Shown piece after piece: positions 59,286 to 64,000 of a stretch of DNA of 64,000 bases (its first letter is position 1; each line of letters starts with the position of its first letter). Source of the DNA: Bacillota bacterium (GTDB taxonomy: Bacteria; Bacillota; Clostridia; Christensenellales; UMGS416); contig JAEYRH010000004.1 of assembly GCA_023435705.1 (NCBI GenBank), positions 62,001 to 126,000 on the forward strand, written 5' to 3'. Made by a program: the position numbers and the translations under genes. Below the pieces are notes generated by a model. That model saw only the letters and a list, made by a program, of their open reading frames with translations, did not search any database and was not told the DNA's origin.

Positions 59286-60296
59286 TTGCAACCCTTCACA
59301 CCGGACCGCGTGTTTTATGAGCTGGCCGTGGTCAACTACCCATTGGGCGACGAGCTGCTGGCCCGCTACAAAGAGATGGGCATCCCGCTCACGCCCATCG
59401 AGACGCACAACAAGATCCCCGAGCTCCGCGCAAGGCCCGAGGCAGACTTCGGCGCAATGAAGCGCCATTTGGTGTTGGGCGTGCGCAAGTCGCTCACCCA
59501 CCAGCCCAACCACAAAACCAGTGACTTCCTGGTGCCGTGGACCAGCTCCGGCTGCTCGGCCATGTGCCTGTATTGCTATCTGGTCTGCACCTATTTTACC
59601 AGCGCCTATTTGCGCGTGTTTGTGAATCGCGAGGCGATGATGGAAAAGCTGCTGCGGGCGGCCAAAAAGGCCGATCACGACCTGGTGTTTGAGATCGGCA
59701 GCAACAGCGACCTGGTGCTGGAAAACTCTGTGACCGGCAACCTGGCATGGACCATTGAGCAATTCGCGCCATCGCCCAAGGGCAGGCTCACATTGCCCAC
59801 CAAGTTTGACATGGTGGATGGGCTGCTGAGTCTCCGGCATGGCGGGCGCACCACGGTACGCATGAGCCTGAACCCCGAGGAAGTGATCACCCATGTGGAG
59901 TTTGGCACCTCCAGGCTCAGCGGCAGGCTCACCGCGATGCACAAGCTTTATGACGCCGGATACCCGGTGGGCATCCTGGTGGCGCCGCTCATTTTGCTGG
60001 ACGGGTGGAAAGAACAGTATGACAGGCTGTTTCAGCGCATGGCTGACGAATTGCCAAAGCCATTGCTGGATGACGCAGTGTTTGAGCTCATCTTCATGAC
60101 CTATGGCTACGCCCACAGGCAGATCAACCCGCAGGCCTTTCCGGGCGCAGAAGAACCGTTTGACGAGGGGCTCATGTCACCCTGCGGCAGGGGGCGCTTC
60201 GGCTACCGCAAAGAGGTGAAGGAAGAGGCATCAGCTTTTTTCCGGGAAAGGCTGGGGCATTACTTCCCAAACAGCGCGATTGCCTATATCGTCTAG
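59286..60296 (+). CDS. splB: Spore photoproduct lyase
   Basis: 336 residues of the SplB radical-SAM family: CSAMCLYCYL gives the CxxxCxxC cluster (Cys90, Cys94, Cys97), preceded by LVPWTSSG and followed by FEIGSNSDLVLEN, RLTLPTKFD and VRMSLNPEEVI. SplB reverses the 5-thyminyl-5,6-dihydrothymine lesion formed in UV-irradiated spores. TTG 59286 is the start, with AGGTGAT upstream. Monocistronic. Its presence is the clearest evidence that the organism forms endospores. Confidence 0.93.
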   Translation: MQPFTPDRVFYELAVVNYPLGDELLARYKEMGIPLTPIETHNKIPELRARPEADFGAMKRHLVLGVRKSLTHQPNHKTSDFLVPWTSSGCSAMCLYCYLVCTYFTSAYLRVFVNREAMMEKLLRAAKKADHDLVFEIGSNSDLVLENSVTGNLAWTIEQFAPSPKGRLTLPTKFDMVDGLLSLRHGGRTTVRMSLNPEEVITHVEFGTSRLSGRLTAMHKLYDAGYPVGILVAPLILLDGWKEQYDRLFQRMADELPKPLLDDAVFELIFMTYGYAHRQINPQAFPGAEEPFDEGLMSPCGRGRFGYRKEVKEEASAFFRERLGHYFPNSAIAYIV

Positions 60297-60378
60297 GGCG
60301 ACAAACCTTATGGCAGGTGATGTATCATGCGGCCTGCCATGGAGACACTAACACTACTAAACTCAGGGAGTGACCCAA

Positions 60379-60540
60379 TTGGCAAGAGTGAATTGCTGCT
60401 CCTGCAACAAACCCGGCGAGATTCGGGAAATGTCCAGCTGCCCATCCTGCGGGCAGCCGCTGTGTTATGAGTGCGAACGCCATTATGACGGCTACTGCGC
60501 CACCTGCCTGAACTCAGAGACCGACATGTCGATCCTGTGA
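60379..60540 (+). CDS. Very small zinc-ribbon-like protein
   Basis: 53 residues starting at TTG 60379, 8 bases after GGGAGTG. Nine cysteines: NCCSCN, SCPSCGQPLCYECERHYDGYC and CATCL, giving at least two CxxC pairs and a HYDGYCATC segment like small treble-clef or B-box-type zinc sites. I recognise no family. It follows splB by 82 bases with a small TGGCAGG/CCTGCCA hairpin between. Codon use is similar to neighbours, supporting a real gene. Confidence 0.6.
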   Translation: MARVNCCSCNKPGEIREMSSCPSCGQPLCYECERHYDGYCATCLNSETDMSIL

Positions 60541-60667
60541 GAACGGGCAACCGGCAGGTGCAAGCAAACAGACCATACGGCAAGCCTTCATTCACATGGC
60601 GGGCGTTCTCATCGAAGCGCCTGTCTTTCACTGCATCGTTACCGGCAGATGATGAGCAACCACGGCG

Positions 60668-61279
60668 CTAGAGGTTATCTGGCAAGGCCGGATGCTCCAG
60701 CACATAATAATCCAGCTCAGCCGCGCGGAACGATACTTTCACCACGAATCCCAACGAGCGGTAAAACGCCAGCGCCTCCGGCGTGTTGGTCTCCACAACG
60801 GTGGGCAAGCCATCCCGCGCGGCTTGTTTCACACGCCCTTCCACCAGTGCTGAGGCAAGGCCTCGCCGGCGGAACTGAGGCCGCACCCCAAGGCAGCTCA
60901 GATAGAGGAAGCGGCTGGGCGCGATGGCATCACGCTCGCGGTCAATGCGGTCGCTCACGTGGGAAAGCTCCCGGTAACCGGCGGCCGACAGCCCCCGCCG
61001 AATGCCCATGCCGCCCAGCCTCAGCCACTGCAGCGGCGGGCAGCTGATGCGCCAGGATGGCAGCCAAAGGGCCACGCCCTCCATGGCCGGGGAAGTGGCC
61101 CAAGCCTCACCGTTGCGCACGGCAAGGCCCGTGGAAAACCGGAAAACCGGCAGCACCGACCGCGCACGCGTGGCGATGTCCGGGCTGATTTGGCACACAA
61201 AGGGATCCTCCAGAAAGGACTCGGCGAGAGCCTGGGAGGCAGCAGGAACATGGGTCTTCTTCAATCGGAACAATTCCAT
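60668..61279 (-). CDS. GNAT-family N-acetyltransferase
   Basis: 203 residues. Acetyl-CoA motif YLSCLGVRPQFRRRGLASALVEG (the R-R-R-G-L-A loop), then VVETNTPEALAFYRSLGF. This resembles small-molecule GNATs of the puromycin-acetyltransferase-like group. The ATG at 61279 is chosen; there is no Shine-Dalgarno, but TATAAT lies only 6 bases upstream, so the mRNA may be leaderless. An in-frame ATG 12 codons further upstream also lacks a ribosome site. Confidence 0.83.
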   Translation of the reverse strand: MELFRLKKTHVPAASQALAESFLEDPFVCQISPDIATRARSVLPVFRFSTGLAVRNGEAWATSPAMEGVALWLPSWRISCPPLQWLRLGGMGIRRGLSAAGYRELSHVSDRIDRERDAIAPSRFLYLSCLGVRPQFRRRGLASALVEGRVKQAARDGLPTVVETNTPEALAFYRSLGFVVKVSFRAAELDYYVLEHPALPDNL

Positions 61280-61545
61280 GGTTCCATTATATATCAGAGC
61301 AATGGCTTTGGTCATCGGGCAAAATTGATTCAGCACCAGCTACTCTACAATTTCAAACAGGAACGTGCATGGCTCTTTCCCACCGCTCACCAGAGCCGAC
61401 GATTTAGCCGTCATTCTCAAGGGTCTGCCCAGAGCCGTCTGCAAGTGGTGCTTGGCAGGTATAGAGACATATACATAAATACAGAGTATAGCTATTGCAA
61501 TAGATACTCTAAAGTGCAATAATACCCAGTGAAAGGGGGTCAGTC

Positions 61546-61992
61546 ATGAAGAAAATCGGCTTTTATATTACCTTCTCCATAATGTTTTTACTGCTTTTGG
61601 CAGGTTGCACTCCTTTGACTACGATTAATAACAAAGCTGTAAAGGATTTAAGGAAAGATTTAATGGGGATTACGTCCTCCATAGAAACAGTAAAAGTAAC
61701 GGCATGGGGTCCGTGGGCAAAGATAGAAATATTTTTCTCAGATGAGCCACCACAAGATACAATCGATGCTGTATTTGAAAGAGTGAAAGCTTTTCCAATT
61801 GAAGGCAATCTTAAGAGTTTTAACTGCGAGTTACCGGATGTGCATTTATATATCTATATTAACGGTGATAAAGAAAACCCTTCAGTAATATATTCTACCT
61901 CATACTTGAATAGCAATGACTATACAGATGAATCGCCAAGCAACGTAAATGGGTATAAAACCTGGACTACTTGGACATCCCCTCCTGATTAA
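61546..61992 (+). CDS. Lipoprotein of unknown function
   Basis: 148 residues. Signal peptide with lipobox LLLAGC (Cys21), then a mixed domain (DLMGITSSIETVKVTAWGPWAKIEIFF; LPDVHLYIYINGDKENPSVIYSTS) and a polar tail ending TTWTSPPD. No family recognised; a small NTF2-like or cystatin-like fold is possible. AAAGGGGG precedes ATG 61546. AT-rich. Confidence 0.7.
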   Translation: MKKIGFYITFSIMFLLLLAGCTPLTTINNKAVKDLRKDLMGITSSIETVKVTAWGPWAKIEIFFSDEPPQDTIDAVFERVKAFPIEGNLKSFNCELPDVHLYIYINGDKENPSVIYSTSYLNSNDYTDESPSNVNGYKTWTTWTSPPD

Positions 61993-62019
61993 GAATCTAG
62001 CGGTAAGATCACTTACGAA

Positions 62020-62051
62020 AAGAGCTCCCCGCATTTAAGCAGGGAGCTCTT
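62020..62051. terminator. Bidirectional terminator
   Basis: AAGAGCTCCC/GGGAGCTCTT with an inner GC/GC pair lies between the lipoprotein gene and livF. Confidence 0.75.
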
Positions 62052-62062
62052 ATTAACACAAA

Positions 62063-62764
62063 TTACCCCAGATACGCCTTCCTGATCTCTTCGCTTTCCT
62101 TCAATTCCGCGCTGGGGCCGCTGGCCACGATGCGGCCGGTCTCCAGCACATAAGCCCGGTGGGCGGTGTTCAGCGCCATGTGAGCGTTTTGCTCCACCAA
62201 AAGGATCGTGACGCCCTGCTGGTTGATCCAGCGGATGATCGAGAAGATCTCCTGCACCAGCATCGGCGCCAGCCCCATGCTGGGTTCGTCCATTAACAGC
62301 AGTTTGGGCTCGCTCATCAGCGCCCTGCCGATGGCCAGCATCTGCTGCTCGCCGCCGGAGAGCGTGCCGGCCAGCTGGCGGCTGCGCTCTTTCAGGCGCG
62401 GGAAGCGCTGCATCACGTTATCCAGGTTTTCTTTGACCTTTGCGCGGGTGCGGGGCAGATAGGCGCCCATTTCCAGGTTTTCCAGCACTGAGAGGTTGGC
62501 GAACACACGCCTGCCCTCAGGCACCTGCACCAGGCCCATGTCCACACGCTTTTCCGCCGGGATCTTCTCAAGGTTCTGGCCGAGGAACTCAATCTTGCCC
62601 GCCTGCTTGGGGATGATGCCGGACACGCTGTGCAGCGTAGTGGTCTTGCCGGCGCCGTTGGCGCCGATCAGCGTAACGATTTCGCCCTGATTCACCTCAA
62701 GGGATAGGCCGTGCAGCGCCTCGATGTTGCCGTATGAAACCTTCAGACCTTCTATTTTCAGCAT
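62063..62764 (-). CDS. livF: Branched-chain amino acid ABC importer ATPase LivF
   Basis: 233 residues. Walker A GANGAGKTT, signature LSGGEQQM, Walker B LLLMDEPSMGL, H-loop VEQNAHMAL: the LivF subfamily of high-affinity branched-chain amino acid ATPases. It pairs with LivG on the LivH-LivM membrane channel. Its start overlaps the LivG stop, so translation is coupled. Last gene of the liv operon, ending at a shared terminator. Confidence 0.94.
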   Translation of the reverse strand: MLKIEGLKVSYGNIEALHGLSLEVNQGEIVTLIGANGAGKTTTLHSVSGIIPKQAGKIEFLGQNLEKIPAEKRVDMGLVQVPEGRRVFANLSVLENLEMGAYLPRTRAKVKENLDNVMQRFPRLKERSRQLAGTLSGGEQQMLAIGRALMSEPKLLLMDEPSMGLAPMLVQEIFSIIRWINQQGVTILLVEQNAHMALNTAHRAYVLETGRIVASGPSAELKESEEIRKAYLG

Positions 62765-63549
62765 CAGGCCTGCACCTCCTCGCCAAGATAGGCCTTGATT
62801 ACCTGCGGGTTGTTGCGGATCTCATGGGGCAGGCCCTGCGCGATCAGCTCGCCATAGTCCAGCACCAGGATGCGCTCGCAGATCTTCATGACCAGGCTCA
62901 TGTCGTGCTCAATCAGCAGGATCGTGAGCCCGAAGCGGTCGCGGATGAACGTGATCAACCGGCTCAGATCGGCTGTTTCCTGCGGGTTCATGCCGGCGGC
63001 GGGCTCGTCCAGCAGCAGGATCTGGGGCCGGGCGGCCAGCGCCCGCACGATCTCCAGCTTGCGCTGCTCACCGTAGGGCAGGTTGGCTGCCAGCTCGTTG
63101 CGCTTGCCCTCCAGGTTGAAAATCTTCAGAAGCTCCATGGCCTCGGCCTCAATGCGGGCTTCTTCCCTCCAGTAGCCGGGCAGGCGCAGCACAGCGGTCA
63201 ACGGGCTGTATTTCACCGTGGGGTGAAACGCCACGCGCACATTGTCAATCACCGACATGCGCTTGAAGAGGCGGATGTTCTGGAAGGTGCGGGTCATGCC
63301 GAGCCGCGCGATCTTCCAGGCCTGCATGCCACCCAGCGACCACGTTTTCTTATCCTGGCTGTAATAGGTAATGGACCCGGCAGTGGGTGTGTAGACGCCG
63401 GTGAGCAGGTTGAACACCGTGGTCTTGCCCGCACCGTTGGGGCCGATCAGGCCCACCAGCTCGCCCTTGTTCAGCTGGAGGTTGAAGTTGTTGACCGCCT
63501 TCAGCCCGCCGAACTGGATGGACATGTTTTTCACATCAAGAATTGCCAT
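62764..63549 (-). CDS. livG: Branched-chain amino acid ABC importer ATPase LivG
   Basis: 261 residues. Walker A GPNGAGKTT, the LivG-specific ARLGMTRTFQNIRLF segment, signature LPYGEQRKLEI, Walker B ILLLDEPAAGMNP and IEHDMSLVM. ATG 63549 overlaps the end of livM by 14 bases, as is common in liv operons; longer upstream readings of the frame are rejected because they cut deeper into livM. Confidence 0.94.
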   Translation of the reverse strand: MAILDVKNMSIQFGGLKAVNNFNLQLNKGELVGLIGPNGAGKTTVFNLLTGVYTPTAGSITYYSQDKKTWSLGGMQAWKIARLGMTRTFQNIRLFKRMSVIDNVRVAFHPTVKYSPLTAVLRLPGYWREEARIEAEAMELLKIFNLEGKRNELAANLPYGEQRKLEIVRALAARPQILLLDEPAAGMNPQETADLSRLITFIRDRFGLTILLIEHDMSLVMKICERILVLDYGELIAQGLPHEIRNNPQVIKAYLGEEVQA

Positions 63550-64000
63550 TGTCTTCAGCCCCCTTTTTGCGCGCTGCCATCTTGCTGGCCAACTTGCGCC
63601 AGAGCACCGGGTAATCCTCAACCCACCAGCGGCGGCTGAGCAGCGTTTCGGTGAGCTTCATCTCCTTGGTGCCGAGCAGCCCCTGCGGGCGGAAAATCAT
63701 CATCAGGATCAGCAGCAGCGGATAGATCACCAAACGGAAATCCATCAGGACACGCAGCTGCTCCTGCAGCAGCGTGAGCACAAAGCTGGCCACAACCGTG
63801 CCGGTGAGCGAACCCATGCCGCCGAACACCACGATAATCAGGATGTCCATGGACTTTAGGAAGTTGAAGATGACCGGGCTTAAAAAGCCATTCTGCATCG
63901 CGAACAACCCGCCGGCCACACCGGCCATAAACGTGGAAAGCACAAAGGCAAACATCTTGGTGTAAAAGGAATTCACGCCGATGGATTCCGCCGCAATCTC
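63536..64000 (-). CDS. livM: Branched-chain amino acid ABC importer permease LivM, C-terminal part (runs off right edge)
   Basis: The last 154 residues of LivM: EIAAESIGVNSFYTKMFAFVLS (the cytoplasmic EAA-like loop), then helices GVAGGLFAMQNGFLSP, MDILIIVVFGGMGSLTGTVV and YPLLLILMMIFRPQGLLG, and a charged C-terminal tail. The reading frame continues to the window edge; the start lies outside. Upstream livH and the binding protein are presumably beyond 64000. Confidence 0.92.
   Translation of the reverse strand, partial: EIAAESIGVNSFYTKMFAFVLSTFMAGVAGGLFAMQNGFLSPVIFNFLKSMDILIIVVFGGMGSLTGTVVASFVLTLLQEQLRVLMDFRLVIYPLLLILMMIFRPQGLLGTKEMKLTETLLSRRWWVEDYPVLWRKLASKMAARKKGAEDNGNS

Noticed and set aside
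1..64000. CRISPR array, rRNA genes, or a complete transposon.
   Set aside because: No regularly spaced identical repeats, no rRNA-like sequence and no transposase gene were seen; only a recombinase tail at the left edge.

Overview
The window reads as a chromosomal segment of a GC-rich, spore-forming Bacillota, most likely a clostridial anaerobe. The evidence: strong AGGAGG-type ribosome binding sites, frequent GTG and TTG starts, a spore photoproduct lyase (59286-60296), the C-terminal stub of a PdaB-like sporulation polysaccharide deacetylase (173-400), hybrid GntR/LacI regulators and an LplABC-type sugar ABC importer that lacks its own ATPase. I cannot name the genus from sequence alone.

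Layout. 1-400: the end of a large serine recombinase abuts a deacetylase gene that has lost its 5' part, which looks like the right boundary of an integrated element. 407-50194: a roughly 50-kb glycan-utilisation region. It holds GntR/LacI, AraC and MarR regulators, a serine-hydrolase / CocE-hydrolase operon, GH31, GH3 and GH4 enzymes, two canonical GH95 enzymes, four divergent GH95-like enzymes, two ester hydrolases (type-B carboxylesterase, CE1), an ABC importer and two MFS transporters. Inside it (27.2-36.6 kb) sits an unusual redox/lipocalin-like module: two fusions of an NAD(P)-binding domain to MoaF-like domains, two free MoaF-like proteins, a PPOX-type flavoprotein and a tandem NTF2-like protein. 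An AT-rich DUF692 (MNIO) gene and an acetyltransferase gene (18.1-19.7 kb) lie among three copies of a hairpin repeat. 50.2-61.5 kb: miscellaneous genes, including an AraC/effector-domain regulator, a class II aldolase, a J-domain/degenerate-GGDEF fusion, a DsrE protein, lipoproteins, a holin-like protein, a GpsA-like dehydrogenase, tRNA-Ser(GCU), TetR, a MACPF/MABP lipoprotein, SplB and a very small zinc-ribbon protein. 61.5-64.0 kb: a lipoprotein gene and the livM-livG-livF end of a branched-chain amino acid importer, running off the right edge.

How it may work together (inference). The importer takes up oligosaccharides. GH31, GH3, GH4 and GH95 enzymes, none with an evident signal peptide, would remove alpha-xylosyl/glucosyl, beta-glucosyl/xylosyl, alpha-galactosyl/galacturonosyl and alpha-L-fucosyl-type residues in the cytoplasm. 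The esterases would remove acyl or hydroxycinnamoyl groups. This set fits a fucosylated, esterified plant cell-wall glycan such as xyloglucan. A palindrome ATTAG-N4-CTAAT occurs at four control regions: the marR promoter, upstream of GH3, between GH31 and GH95, and between the CE1 operon and the NTF2-like gene. This suggests that the MarR protein at 41912-42334 coordinates scattered transcription units. The NAD(P)-binding/MoaF module next to esterases and GH95 paralogues is the best candidate for an undescribed system.
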